From Blastobasis lacticolella (lineage: Eukaryota > Arthropoda > Insecta > Lepidoptera > Blastobasidae): a stretch of DNA of 64,000 nt. This document shows positions 8,243 to 19,261 of this stretch, in pieces. Made by a program: the position numbers and the translations under genes. Within the stretch, counting starts at the first letter, position 1; every line of letters starts with the position of its first letter. Location of the stretch: the NCBI GenBank assembly GCA_905147135.1, contig LR990044.1:4406122-4470121 (forward strand). Reading direction: 5' to 3'. The notes beneath the pieces are model-generated. The model was not told the origin of the DNA and did no database searches. It worked only from the letters and a program-made list of their open reading frames with translations.

Positions 8243-11143
8243 ATGTTATCATCTAAGGACAAGGGATGCATGTTATCATCTAAGGACAAACTAGATTTTA
8301 AGACAAAAGAAAAGCCCAAGAATTGTTTACGATTATTTCATCAAAATATACAAGGTTTTTCTGGCAAAGAACATGAAATAGAATTATATTTAAAGAAAAC
8401 TCCTGTAGAAGTTTTATGTTTAACTGAGCACTGGCTGAGAGAATCTGAGATGTCATTTATTTTATCTAACTATAATATAATTAGTAGTTTTAATCGGAAA
8501 TATATTTCCCGTGGTGGTTCATTAATTGCAGTAAGGCAAAATATCAAATCGAAAGACCGGAAAGATGTTTCTGGCCTCTCAGTTGAACATAAGATTGAGT
8601 TATCCTGCGTAGAGCTAGAAAAGTGCATCATACTTTGTGTGTATAGGCCACCATACAATGAAAACTTTAAGATTTTTGAAAAATCTATGGAACAAGTTTT
8701 AGAAAGACTTTGTACGTGTAAAAAAAAGGTAATCGTTTGTGGAGACTTTAATGTTAATTTACTAGAAAAAACAACGTTTAGTAAGAGAATCATAAGCTTA
8801 TTTCGTAGTTTTAATCTTAATTATGTATTTTTAGAGCCGACACGATGCACAGAATCATCAGCGACTTGCATCGACAATGTGTTCTGCTGTTGCGAGGTCA
8901 ACGAAAAGGCTATTATAAATTTTACAAGATCTGACCATAGTGGACAATTCGTTGTTTTTGATTTTACGGAACAATGTAATATCAATGAAATAATTACAAG
9001 ACCAATTACTCGAAGGAGAATTGAACACTTCAAACAAGCCTTATCGGAGACCATTGCCGGCCTTTCTCTTGATTCTCATGACCCAAACATTCTATTTTCT
9101 GATATGTTCAATTCTGTCAATTGGGCTTGGGCTACTTTAGGTATCCGCAAAAGCAGAGATAGAACGTTTGAACTATACGGTCAGCGAGCTTATTGCCATA
9201 ATAAAGATTTTGCAGAATATGTCAAAAAATATTCAAAAACGTTTAAGAAAGTTTGTCTAATGGCAAAATCACAGCATTATAAGAAAATTATAAGTTCGTC
9301 TTCAAACAAGGCTAAGACTGTGTGGAATGTAATAAATAAGGAGGCAGGGAAAACAAAGCCTCGTGATACACATTATGAAATCAAAACAGAAATCGGAACT
9401 AGTACCGCGAATAAAAAAGTGGCAGAGTTGTTCCAAACATTTTTTACCGAAATACCGATTAAAACTACCACGCTGCTAAACTCGTGCCCAATTAGTGCAG
9501 AAAACTTGTTAAAAGAAAATATAGGTGCCTGTGAAAATGGCTTTTGTTATTCCGAAGTAGACGCTAAAACTATCATTAAAGCTTTTAAAAGCATTAAGTT
9601 GAAAAATACGGAAGATATTTGGGGAATGTCAGTTAGAGTTATAAGTACTGTTGTTGATATTTTAGCACCGTATTTAGCTTACATTTTTAATGCTTGCGTT
9701 GAAGTAGGTGTTTTCCCCGATCTCATAAAAATCAGTAAAGTGGTGCCATTATTCAAATCAGGTTGTAAAAATAGTTTGAATAATTTTAGACCGGTATCCA
9801 TCCTGCCCGTTTTCAGTAAAATCTTTGAAAAAATCATGTTAAGTCAAATGATTGTGCACTTTAACAGTAATAAATTATTTCATCAACAACATTATGGCTT
9901 CACAAAAGGCCGCAATACTACCGAAGCTGGTATTAGCCTCATTCAACAAATTTTTGGCGCTTGGGAAGAACATCATAATGCAGTAGGTGTTTTTTGCGAT
10001 TTGCCTAAAACATTTGATTGTGTAAATCATTCAACACTATTACTAAAATTAAATCATTACGGTTTTGCGCCTGATAGTCTTGAAATGATGAAATCATACT
10101 TAGAAGGTAGAGTTCAAAAAGTAAATGTAAATGGCGAGTTATCTGCGGGTGGGAAAGTGAGCATTGGAGTGCCACAAGGATCTATATTGGGACCGTTTCC
10201 CTTTCTTGTATATATAAATGACCTTCCATACATGGTGCAGAATATTGCTGGTATAGTCTTGTTTGCTGACGACACTTCACTGATATTTAAAATTAATAGG
10301 AAAGATAATAATATAGACGAAGTAAACTGTGTTCTTCAGAATGTGCTTCATTGGTTTACGATTAATAACTTAGTCTTAAACTCTAAAAAAACTAAATGCG
10401 TTCATTTTTGCCTCCCTAATGTACAAAGTAATCAATGTAATGTTATATTAGATAAAACGCAACTTGAGTTGGTAGAGAAAACTACTTTCTTAGGCGTTAA
10501 TATAGATTCAAAAATTCAATGGGGCCCACATATTGAATCATTGGCTAGTAGGTTAAGTTCGGCTGCATTTGCCGTGTGGCGAATAAGGAGGCTAACGGAT
10601 GTGAATACAGCTAGATTAGTTTATTATAGTTATTTTCATAGTATTATGTCATACGGCATCATACTATTGGGCAAGTGTGCTGATAGTGACATCATTTTCA
10701 AACTACAAAAGCGAGCTGTAACAGCAATATATGGATTACGTCGACGTGATTCGCTCAAAGAATTGTTTAAAGAATATGATGTATTGATTTTCTCAAGTCA
10801 ATATATATTTGATAATATTATGTATGTTAGAAAGCATATTACCCAATTTGCTAAAAATACTGATATTCATAATGTCACTTTAGGAAACAAAAATAAACTG
10901 GTAACACCGTTGTTCAGACTTAGTAAAGTAAATTCATCTTTCATGGGTAACTGTATAAGATTTTATAATCATATTCCTGAATGTAATATTAATTTGCCTG
11001 AATCACAATTTAAAGAAAAGGTGAAAACAACTTTAATAAAAAAGCCCATTATAAAATTGATGAATATATCAATGACAAAAATGTATGGTGTACTACTAGC
11101 TCTTCGAAATAGGAAGTTATTTATAAATTTACAATTTTGTTAA
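8243..11143 (+). CDS. LINE-A ORF2: APE endonuclease and reverse transcriptase
   Basis: The frame is open from 8174, but the first ATG is at 8243, giving about 966 residues. The endonuclease part (about residues 30-250) has FHQNIQGFSG (Asn), LTEHWL (Glu), CVYRPPY, VCGDFNVNL, CIDNVF and RSDHS, so all catalytic blocks are present. The RT (about residues 470-740) has FRPVSILPVF, CDLPKTFDCV (usual form DLSKAFD), GVPQGSILGP and LFADDTSLIF with its catalytic aspartates. The C-terminal domain contains LQKRAVTAIYGLRRRDSL. The layout fits a jockey-type LINE, cleaving target DNA and priming reverse transcription. Near the N-terminus MLSSKDK occurs twice from a 27-bp duplication. Closest relatives in this window are the minus fragments at 41740-42545 and 62818-64000. 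Confidence 0.85.
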   Translation: MLSSKDKGCMLSSKDKLDFKTKEKPKNCLRLFHQNIQGFSGKEHEIELYLKKTPVEVLCLTEHWLRESEMSFILSNYNIISSFNRKYISRGGSLIAVRQNIKSKDRKDVSGLSVEHKIELSCVELEKCIILCVYRPPYNENFKIFEKSMEQVLERLCTCKKKVIVCGDFNVNLLEKTTFSKRIISLFRSFNLNYVFLEPTRCTESSATCIDNVFCCCEVNEKAIINFTRSDHSGQFVVFDFTEQCNINEIITRPITRRRIEHFKQALSETIAGLSLDSHDPNILFSDMFNSVNWAWATLGIRKSRDRTFELYGQRAYCHNKDFAEYVKKYSKTFKKVCLMAKSQHYKKIISSSSNKAKTVWNVINKEAGKTKPRDTHYEIKTEIGTSTANKKVAELFQTFFTEIPIKTTTLLNSCPISAENLLKENIGACENGFCYSEVDAKTIIKAFKSIKLKNTEDIWGMSVRVISTVVDILAPYLAYIFNACVEVGVFPDLIKISKVVPLFKSGCKNSLNNFRPVSILPVFSKIFEKIMLSQMIVHFNSNKLFHQQHYGFTKGRNTTEAGISLIQQIFGAWEEHHNAVGVFCDLPKTFDCVNHSTLLLKLNHYGFAPDSLEMMKSYLEGRVQKVNVNGELSAGGKVSIGVPQGSILGPFPFLVYINDLPYMVQNIAGIVLFADDTSLIFKINRKDNNIDEVNCVLQNVLHWFTINNLVLNSKKTKCVHFCLPNVQSNQCNVILDKTQLELVEKTTFLGVNIDSKIQWGPHIESLASRLSSAAFAVWRIRRLTDVNTARLVYYSYFHSIMSYGIILLGKCADSDIIFKLQKRAVTAIYGLRRRDSLKELFKEYDVLIFSSQYIFDNIMYVRKHITQFAKNTDIHNVTLGNKNKLVTPLFRLSKVNSSFMGNCIRFYNHIPECNINLPESQFKEKVKTTLIKKPIIKLMNISMTKMYGVLLALRNRKLFINLQFC

Positions 11144-11989
11144 TTGGGTGAGGATGATTTGATGTGTAATAGTCATTGAATAACAAATATTTTTTTAATG
11201 TGTACGGCATTGGCAGCGCATGCTCACTTAAAAGTCTGCCTGGTGGTGGCGTGGGGGTCGGGTCGTTCTCTTCCCTCAAATATGGTTGAATTGGACGATG
11301 GCTGGGCCCTGCGTCATGCTCGTGAACGGGTGCTGCCTTGGTGGACTGGCCTGCTTTTGCTGTGCCATTTTTTATGTTTGTGAATTTATTTTTATTTTTA
11401 GTTATCTTGACCGATTTGTAGAGGTTCACATCATATTCCAATCAAGACAGGCTCACTCAAATTAAATTGACATTGACATTGTATCAATGCAATGTAATCA
11501 TCTTTAAATGTACCTGTGGGTTTCTTGCCGTTTCTTTTTCCCACAGATGGTCATTTTCCTAACTGAAGCGGCATACTGACAGACGACATTCTTTTTACTT
11601 ATTTGTTCCGAGCTCTGGGGGCGACGCGGGTAGGCCGGCTGGTGCGTGCGGGTGTGAGCGCCGGCGGGCTGGCTGGGGCCGGGCGCGCGCTGCACATGGT
11701 TCGCCTAGGCGGTTATGTTCGTGGCGCGTATCGGTGCCCGGTGTCTCGCCAGAGTAAGCCCTCGTACACGCTGATCGGTCTGCATGAGTCGCCCCCTACC
11801 TGGATGAGCTCGCATAACTTCCCTTTGTTTTCCGTTAGATTTTTTGACTTTTGAAAAGAGATTAATTAACGTAATCCTAATTCAATAAATACTTTATCAC
11901 TGCGCAAGTTGAACCACGTGTCCCACCAAGTGTCTTCTTACATGACACTAGTTTTACCATGAAGCGGGTCGTATGCTTGTGGTATTTTT
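11144..11989. other. Downstream of LINE-A: unassigned, GC-rich patch
   Basis: 11144-11450 may be LINE-A 3' UTR but does not resemble the 3' UTRs of its relatives at 42 and 63 kb. TTGACATTGACATTG lies at about 11466-11480, and a GGTTTCTTGCCG word near 11518 is typical of LINE 3' ends. A GC-rich open frame at 11603-11854 encodes VGRLVRAGVSAGG-type sequence with no recognised domain; I do not call it a gene. Confidence 0.35.
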
Positions 11990-12455
11990 TTATTATTTAT
12001 GTAATACTAGCGGACCCGACAGACGTTGTCCTGTCTACACGTCTTTAATTTGAAAATTTCAAACTTTTTTTAATAAGCTAAAACATTCTGGACCATTTTG
12101 ATGAAAATTATTATTTAAATGTTATGACAATTTTTTTTTTTAATTTGTTTTTAATTTGATCGCAGCGCTAACTGTCGGGACAGACTAAAATTAAAATTCG
12201 AATATTATTTAAAATTTAACACTGCGATGGTAGCGCCGTCTGTCGGATCCAATGTAAAACATTCCAAAATCAACAACTACTAATAAATTAAAAATTAATT
12301 AAAAAAAACATTGTCCAGCGGACAAAATTGTGAATCTAAACCATTCCCAGATCCCCTTGAACACACACAAAAAATTTCATCAAAATCGGTCCAGTCGTTT
12401 GAGAGAAGTTCAGTGACATACACACTCACAGAAGAATTATATATATTAAGATGGC
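11990..12455 (+). mobile_element. Common lepidopteran interspersed repeat (non-autonomous)
   Basis: It begins with ATACTAGCGGACCCGACAGA and ends with CATCAAAATCGGTCCAGTCG, then CATACACACTCACAGAAGAA and TTATATATATTAAGAT. I recognise these end words as a very common non-coding repeat in moth genomes (from memory, not searched). It has no ORF. Its class is uncertain. Confidence 0.55.
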
Positions 12456-12849
12456 AGACAAACAGGCAAGCCGGTAACCTAACGGGCACCGCCGCATATA
12501 GACATCAGCAACACCAAGGAAACCTTTAATAGATATATCTCTTGAACGATCCCATGCCATAATCAATAGGATAAACTGCGGCTTATTACTTAATTTTGAC
12601 ATTACCTACCCCATCGGTGTAGGTACAAAGACGCCGACAGATAGCTAATCAGGAACCATAGGTTAACGAAGAATCTTATTTAGGTTTATTTAGGTTATTT
12701 TATCTACCGATAAAGGAAAATGAGGGCGTTGTATGTGTCTGGTTTGACGGTTGGCGAACCGATACCGGACTGCAATGTAGAACTGCACTTTCCTATTTTG
12801 GTGGAATAAAAAAGAAAAGAAACATTCAAAAAGCCAAGCAAGCAATCAT
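12456..12849. other. Intergenic, no gene seen
   Basis: AT-rich sequence with no recognisable coding or repeat structure, lying between two mobile elements. Confidence 0.35.
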
Positions 12850-13174
12850 CATGGCGTTAATGTCCCGGTTGTGCTCTCGCACACGAGGGCACGGGATCCG
12901 CCTCGACCATGATCCAGGATTTAGCAGGTTAGGTAATTATAGTAAAGCGACTGCCATATGACCTCCGTGACAAGGGAAACCTGATGTTTACACATTTAGT
13001 CGCCTAAATGTCCGGGTTTCATCACCAAAACTCCCACACCGTAAGAGCATCGGTTAGTATTCAACTAATGTAGATAACGCAGAAAAGAGTCATTTGTAGA
13101 TGGCGGCAGTGGGATTCGAACCCGGTACCTCTCACTTGCGAGTTGGATACCGTTACCACTCGGCTACCGGCGCT
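12850..13174 (-). mobile_element. tRNA-derived SINE with RTE-like 3' end
   Basis: On the minus strand the head is tRNA-like: box A TAGCCGAGTGGT (13155-13166) and box B GGTTCGAATCC (13112-13122, a perfect match to the consensus). The body (CATTAGTTGAATACTAACCG on the + strand reversed, GGATCATGGTCGAGGCGG) leads to a 3' end at about 12850-12902. That end resembles the RTE 3' end at 62190-62249 and is followed by a short CAT repeat. A second, head-truncated copy lies at 58636-58915. RNA polymerase III boxes and the borrowed 3' end are the hallmarks of a SINE. Confidence 0.75.
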
Positions 13175-14005
13175 TCAAGGTACAGATTATTCTCACTAAT
13201 GGTATGATAATATTAAGCAGGTACCTAGGTTATATACCTAGGTTTTTACTTACCCAATTGTACCTACTATTATTTTTCTTATGTCATTGTATAAGATACC
13301 TATAAGATTTGTAATTCTTTCGGTTTTCTAATATATTGTGTGCAATACCATGTAGTTAATATTATTATTAAATATCTTCTATTCTGTAAATTAATACCTC
13401 ACATATAAGGAAGATTAAATTGTATTTCTTTGACATTCAATGTGGTTATTATATGTATAAAATACAATTAATTTTACTTTTGACATATAAATTAATCTAT
13501 TGACATTGTTGTAGTTATTGTTATTATTATTATTGACATTTGATGACATATCACATTCATTGTATTCATTATTTTGATATTCTATCTTTTAAATGTGATT
13601 ATATGTATTATTAATTGTGTTTTGACATATCCATTGATTTTGTTATTGACATTGTTGTAGTTATTTTTGTTATTGACATTTAATCTTAAATATTGAATTT
13701 CTTATTTGTATTTTTGACATTTGATTGTGTAATTTACCAATATTGACATATATTTCATTTATTATTTTACCTCCTGGGTAATTTATTAATTAGAGGAAAT
13801 TCTTATCTATATTTTATATAAAACTTCGGACTATTAATTTATTTTTTGACATTTATACATTTTTAAATAAGTTTTACAATTATGTCATTTTCTATAATAT
13901 TGTATTCATTTTGACGGTCTCTTTTATTGATATATGATGATAAATGTAATATTATTATGTAAACTGTAGAAGAGTAATAAATAAATCTAAATCTAATCTA
14001 AATCT
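13175..14005 (+). mobile_element. LINE 3' UTR copy with TTGACAT motif array
   Basis: No coding capacity. TGACAT occurs eleven times on the plus strand between about 13430 and 13860, mostly as TTGACAT. The segment ends with a tail of the kind GTAATAAATAAATCTAAATC, which fixes the sense as plus. It appears to be a 5'-truncated LINE reduced to its 3' UTR. Similar motif arrays occur in the 3' UTRs of LINE-B, -C, -F and -G. Confidence 0.55.
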
Positions 14006-14559
14006 TCGGATTTAATCAACTCACGTGTATCGCATTAAGCGACTAATTTGTTATTTGTATTTTATTATTATTTATTAGGATTTTAATGTCAACAGCGCAT
14101 AAAGGCTTATGCGAATAAGGCTTGAATGCGGAAGGATTTCTTCCAATAGGAAGAATTGTCTTCGTATTGATATGCTTTGTAACTACTGTTACAAAATTAT
14201 AGCGTCAGTTAAGTTTTCTTTGTGCACGAAATTGAAAACACCAGGTTTATTGCTAGTCGCATAGCCGGGTAATAGTAGAGGTGGAATCTGAATACATTTA
14301 TGGCCGAGTAGTTGTAAAATCTTTCGCCTTACTGTAAAATATATGACGTAACAAGAGCACATTTTTGTTATATGTCTAGAAGGGGTTTAGTCTCTGTTCA
14401 ACTTAAGCCAACGAGCATAACGGTAAAATAACAGATACACCAAATTGTTTCTTAAAAATAACGAGCACAACTTGAACATTCATTTAAAAATATAATATGA
14501 CGGGATTGATTAAATTAGTAGTTTCCTTCATTGAAAGAGAGACATCGCGGATAAGATTA
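14006..14559. other. Intergenic, no gene seen
   Basis: No open frame or repeat end that I can support. Confidence 0.35.
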
Positions 14560-14664
14560 AAAACGCCTGTGCTGGTTTGGTCACCAGGAAAGGTGTCCCG
14601 CGGGAGGCTCAAGAAGCAAGGAATTGACATCGCTGCTTCGAATGCGAGAGAGATTAGGCGAAGT
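14560..14664 (+). mobile_element. Short RTE-type LINE remnant
   Basis: The plus strand encodes SPGKVSRGRLKKQGIDIAAS and then NAREIRRSEI. This aligns with the GRPKKR...DIA..NA end of the RTE fragments at 2798 and 62189. Only about 35 degraded codons remain. Confidence 0.5.
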
Positions 14665-15775
14665 GAAATTAGAATTTTTTTAGAATTAGAATTACAATTG
14701 TCTTTATTGTTAAACTGTGTAAGTATATAGGTATGCAGATGTTATTACATAAGTAGTTCCAACAGCTTGTCCAATACGGACGTACAATACTTTTAGAATT
14801 ATATAAAATTTAATGTACATGTCAACATTCCAATCTAATGTCAAGATACATATTTATCTCCATCATTTAAAACATTAAGTAACAATGTCTTGTAAACAAA
14901 AAATTCAAAATGTCAAAATTGTAATTTCAGATGTCAAAACTGTAAATAAAATCATTGGATGGTATAAGTAATAACTAATAATGTCCCATTAAATTCTGAT
15001 GTCAAATAAAATAAATTAGTAAATAAATCAATTTCCTTTAATCACTAGTTACATCTCTGTACATCCAAAATTCCTCCAATTTATAAAATGCTTTATTAGA
15101 AACCATTTTTTAAGTTTTGCTTTAAATTTATTTCCGTGCAACAACTTTATGTTATCGGGTAGGTGATTAAAGACTTTAATTCCAACTACATAAGGACTTT
15201 TTCCAAGAATAGCGCTAGTTGTTTGTGCAGAGTGTATATCGTACTTATATTGAATACGCACGTTCTCCTTAATTTCACTCATGTAAGTAAAGCAATTTTT
15301 ATTATTTCTAATGAATACACATATTTCTAGCAAGTAAATACACGTCATTGTGAGAATTCTCTTCTCCTTAAACAGTTTTCTCAAGGATTCGTTTCTGTAT
15401 AAACCAAATACAATCCTTATGCACTTCTTTTGGAGTATGAATGTGGATTCTACATATACTGAATTTCCCCAAAAAATTATACCATAAGTCAATAGAGGAT
15501 AGACGTACCCATAATAGGCGTTTTTTGCAATAACATATTAGGACACGTTGGTTATAACCGATAGAGCAAAGCAATAACTAGATATCCTTTTATTGATCTT
15601 ATCAATGTGCGACTTCCAATTAATATGTGTATCAATGATGAGACCCAAAAAATTTGTTTGAGATACTTCTTCCATCTTTCTAGTACTCTTTACTGACTTT
15701 AACAACAATGGATCCTTTTTATAGTTCCGGAATTGAACTATTTTGATTTTTTCCATATTTACTGTTATATTTATA
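14665..15775 (-). pseudogene. LINE-C, 3' half (RT C-terminus and 3' UTR)
   Basis: Minus strand. The open pieces read NMEKIKIVQFRNYKKDPLLL and TNFLGLIIDTHINWKSHIDK, then after a frameshift near 15490-15540 YGYVYPLLTYGIIFWGNSVY and LQKKCIRIVFGLYRNESLRK. These are the post-RT and C-terminal parts of a jockey-like ORF2. The 3' UTR (about 14690-15045) holds five ATGTCA words on the plus strand (TGACAT in sense) and ends in a TTCTAATTCTAA-type tail near 14665. The ORF is continuous in order with 19638-20180 across LINE-B. Confidence 0.7.
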
Positions 15776-16554
15776 GATGCAGCTATGAGTATAACCGTGA
15801 GAGTGGCTCTATTGGATTGTTTCATATTCCGCAAGAGTCATTGACCGCTGATCGAGACCGGGTAGAAACGACCTTGACTGATAGTGCGGCCTCGCAACGC
15901 ACACAGGTGCATCAATCGCCGTCCCCTGTGCAAGCGCATCGCTCGCCGTCCCTCTCGCGCGAGCCGCCCGCGGCATATCGATCTCTCGCACAGCGCGTTG
16001 CAGGTACCCACGTGGAGGCCCGCACCTCGGTTTCTTACAACGAAACCACAGTGCAAATAGGTGCCTCATTGAAAGCGATGACTAATCGAGCGGCACGTGT
16101 AAGTGCGAAGAAGGGAGAGCTGTTTGATGCGTGCCCGAACGCATTGGACAGTAAACAAAATAAGGACGAGAAATGGCAAACTATACAAAGAAAAAGAAAT
16201 CGTAATCGCTTTATAGGAGAGAAGGGGACATGTACGGAGTTGGAGGGACGTTTTAAAGCTGCGAATACGAACATACCTCTTTTTATAAATAATGTACACC
16301 TAGAAACCTCGGAAGATGACATAGTAAAATATATAAAGAGTAGAACGAGTGTTGGAGTTACTCTTCATAAAATTAAAAATAGTAAACAGAAACAATGCAG
16401 CTCATTCAAGGTATTTGTTCCTAAGCATAAATTAAATATGTTTATGGATTGTAAGCTATGGCCAGACGGCATAACATTCCGTCGTTTTATTGCATTCCCT
16501 AAACGAAATCAATATAGGGAAAAGTCTGTTGATAGCGAACTACATATTAATTAA
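15776..16554 (+). CDS. LINE-B ORF1, 5'-truncated
   Basis: The frame is open from the junction with LINE-C; the first residues upstream of about 15776 are LINE-C sequence. It contains a Ser/Pro-rich N-terminal part, KWQTIQRKRNRNRFIGEKG, then IPLFINNVHLETSEDDIVKY and DGITFRRFIAFPKRNQYREK. The latter resembles the RNA-binding C-terminal domain of insect LINE ORF1 proteins. The normal start is missing, so the copy is 5'-truncated. The stop (TAA) is two bases before the ATG of ORF2. Confidence 0.6.
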
Positions 16555-16556
16555 TA

Positions 16557-19261
16557 ATGGTTAATACAACAGCAAGTTTGATCAGCTTTAACTGCAAGTC
16601 GTTTAAGAGATCCTTGGATTGTGTGAAAATGCTCTGTCAAAAGGCAGATATAATTGCACTACAGGAAACCTGGTTGATGCCCTACGAAATATCCGAGCTT
16701 AGTAAAGTGAGTAGTGAATTTGGTTTCTGTGGAAAATCGGCTGTAGATACCTCAAGTGGGATAGTGCGTGGGCGGCCGTACGGCGGTGTGGCCCTTTTAT
16801 GGAGGAACAGCAAGTTCACTTGCGTAAATGCAATTACTTGCAAAAGTGACCGTATTATGGCGATCAAAACGTTTGCGTCGGGGCGCCCTGTGCTCATATT
16901 TTCTGTGTACATGCCTACGGACTCATCCGAGAACTTGGTGGAATACGTACAGTGTTTTGGTGAAATAGCGGCAATAGTTGACAATAACAATGTAGAAAAT
17001 GTGTATATTATGGGAGACTTTAATGCACATCCCGGGGAAGCTTTTGGGAACGAAATGCAAAATTTTTGTATAGAACAAAACTGGACATGTGTGGACATGA
17101 AAATGTTGGGTTTAAGCTCATACACATTTGTTGGTGAAGCGCACGGCAGCCGTAGGTGGCTCGACCACTGTCTAGTTACTGAGGCAGCATTAAAGTCGGT
17201 GTTATCAGTGAAAATACACCATGACGTTTATTGGTCTGATCATTACCCGCTAGAGATTAGATGTAATTTAAACCTAGTCTCTTTAACAAATGAGCTGCCG
17301 GCCGCCGAGGCTAACAAAGTATTATGGGGAGACAGAGATGCTAAACAGACCGAATTATATAGTATGTATTGTAATGATAAGCTCCGTGATATTGACTTTC
17401 CACAGGAATTTTATATGTGTTGTGATTGTATGTGTAAAAATGACTGCACGGTACACACAGCCGCAATGGACGTACTATACGGTAACATTGTTAGGACATT
17501 GCAGGAGGCCGCAGTAATCAGCTACGTAGGATGCAAGGGAGGGGGCAGGTCTAGCCGTGGACGCGCGACCGTAGGGTGGAACAAGTACGTACGTACCGCT
17601 CATCGGGACGCCAGGGATAAGTTTTTAAACTGTGTGTGGCATGGTCGGCCTAGAACTGGTATAGTACATAACGAAATGTATGAATCTAGAAAAATATTTA
17701 AGGAAAAATTAAAGTACTGTCAAAATAATCAGGACTTAATCAAAATGAATATTCTTGCGTCAAAACATAATAACAAAGATTTTAAGGGATTTTGGAAGCA
17801 CACGAAAAAGTTAAGTCCACAACCTAGCGTCCCGATGAGTGTTGGCGGCGTAGACGGCGCCAAGGACATAGCGAACATGTTCAGACGGCATTTTCAAGTA
17901 GAATCTCCGCTAGAAAATGACCAGACTAGAGGTGCTGAGGCCGTGGTGTCGGGGTTGCCGGAACGTATTACGGCCAAACAAATTGTTTTTATATTGAAAG
18001 GCATGAAGAGGGGCAAGTCACCCGGACACGACGGGCTCAGCATAGAACACTTTCAACTGCCAGGGGAGCTCATGAGAACAGTCGTAGTGCCCATTATTAA
18101 AAATAAAACGGGTGACGCTTCCGATAAGTGTAATTACCGACCTATATCTCTAGCCACAATAACATCCAAAGTGCTGGACGGCGTGCTTGAGAGACAGTTA
18201 AAAAACCATCTTAGTTTTCATGACTCGCAGTTCGGTTTTAGACCCGGGCTATCGACTGAAAGCGCTGTTCTGTCTCTCAAGCATGTCGTTAGGTATTACA
18301 CTGACAGGAGTACCCCTGTATACGCTGTTTTTCTTGACCTCTCTAGGGCATTTGACTTGGTTAGTTACGATATTCTTTGGGAAAAGCTAAAAAACAGTGA
18401 TGTGCCTGGCGAAATTACCAATATTTTAAAATATTGGTATGGACATCAGACTAACCAGGTCAAATGGCTCAGCAAACTTTCTGAGGAGTATAGGTTGGAG
18501 TGCGGAGTGCGAGTCGTGGGCTGAGCGACACCGGAGTGGGTTGCTCGATTGACGGTCACTGTGTCAACAGCATCAGCTACGCGGACGACATGGTGTTGCT
18601 CAGTCCATCGATCACGGCACTCAGGAGGTTGATGGGAGTGTGCGAGGAGTACGCGACATTGCATGGGCTTGCATACAATGTTACCAAAAGTCAGCTCTTA
18701 ATATTTCAAACCGGAAGACGAAAGGTGACGTGTGTACCACCCGTGCTATTAAATGGCGTGCCTCTTTGTAGGGTCACAGAGTTCAAATACCTCGGCCACG
18801 TGGTTACTGAGGATTTGAAAGACGATGGCGATATTGATAGGGAAAGAAGAGCGTTGGCAGTCCGCTGTAATATGCTGGCTCGCAGGTTCGCGCGCTGTAG
18901 TGTAGAGGTAAAGATTACCCTTTTTAAGGCCTTCTGTCAAACGCTGTACACGTGTAGCTTGTGGGTGAGATATACGCAGCGGGCTTTCAACGCTCTCCGA
19001 GTACAGTACAATGATGCCTTCAGGATGTTGTTGGGGCTCCCGCGCTATTGCAGTGCATCAGCGATGTTTGCGCATGCGCACATGGATGGGTTCCACACGG
19101 TGGTGCGGCGCCGTATAGCTTCGCTTCTGCGCAGGGTGCGGGGGAGCGCGAACACCATCTTGAGGGTCATCAGTGATAAGCCAGATTGTCCTATTCTGAG
19201 ACATTGGGTACAAGCGCACGCGCAAGTGCCGGGTGTTTCAGAAGGGAAGTACTTGAATTAA
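16557..19261 (+). pseudogene. LINE-B ORF2: endonuclease-RT with deletions
   Basis: The ATG at 16557 opens an endonuclease with SFNCKSFKRS, LQETWL, FSVYMPTDSS, YIMGDFNAHPG, RRWLDHCLV and YWSDHYPL. The RT region reads GHDGLSIEHFQL, then NYRPISLATITSKVLDGVL, FGFRPGLSTE and VFLDLSRAFDLVSYD. The frame ends at 18522-18524, exactly where the QGG..SP motif should follow ECGVR. A shifted frame (18500-19261) resumes with VGLSDTGVGCSIDG, SYADDMVLLS and YNDAFRMLLGLPRYCSASAM. So an out-of-frame deletion removed RT motif B, and the stretch before RTVVVPIIKN is also shortened. It resembles CR1-group LINEs (inference). It cannot make an active RT. Confidence 0.75.

Noticed and set aside
11603..11854. GC-rich 83-codon frame as a host gene
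   Set aside because: No domain and no splice or promoter signal; high GC makes chance frames likely.
12295..12529. Open frames on both strands within the 11990-12455 repeat
   Set aside because: They lie in a known non-coding interspersed repeat and have no domain; chance frames.
13100..13174. A true tRNA gene (good A and B boxes on the minus strand)
   Set aside because: The head continues into a SINE body and a second copy exists at 58.7 kb; the acceptor stem is not convincingly paired, so it is a SINE head.
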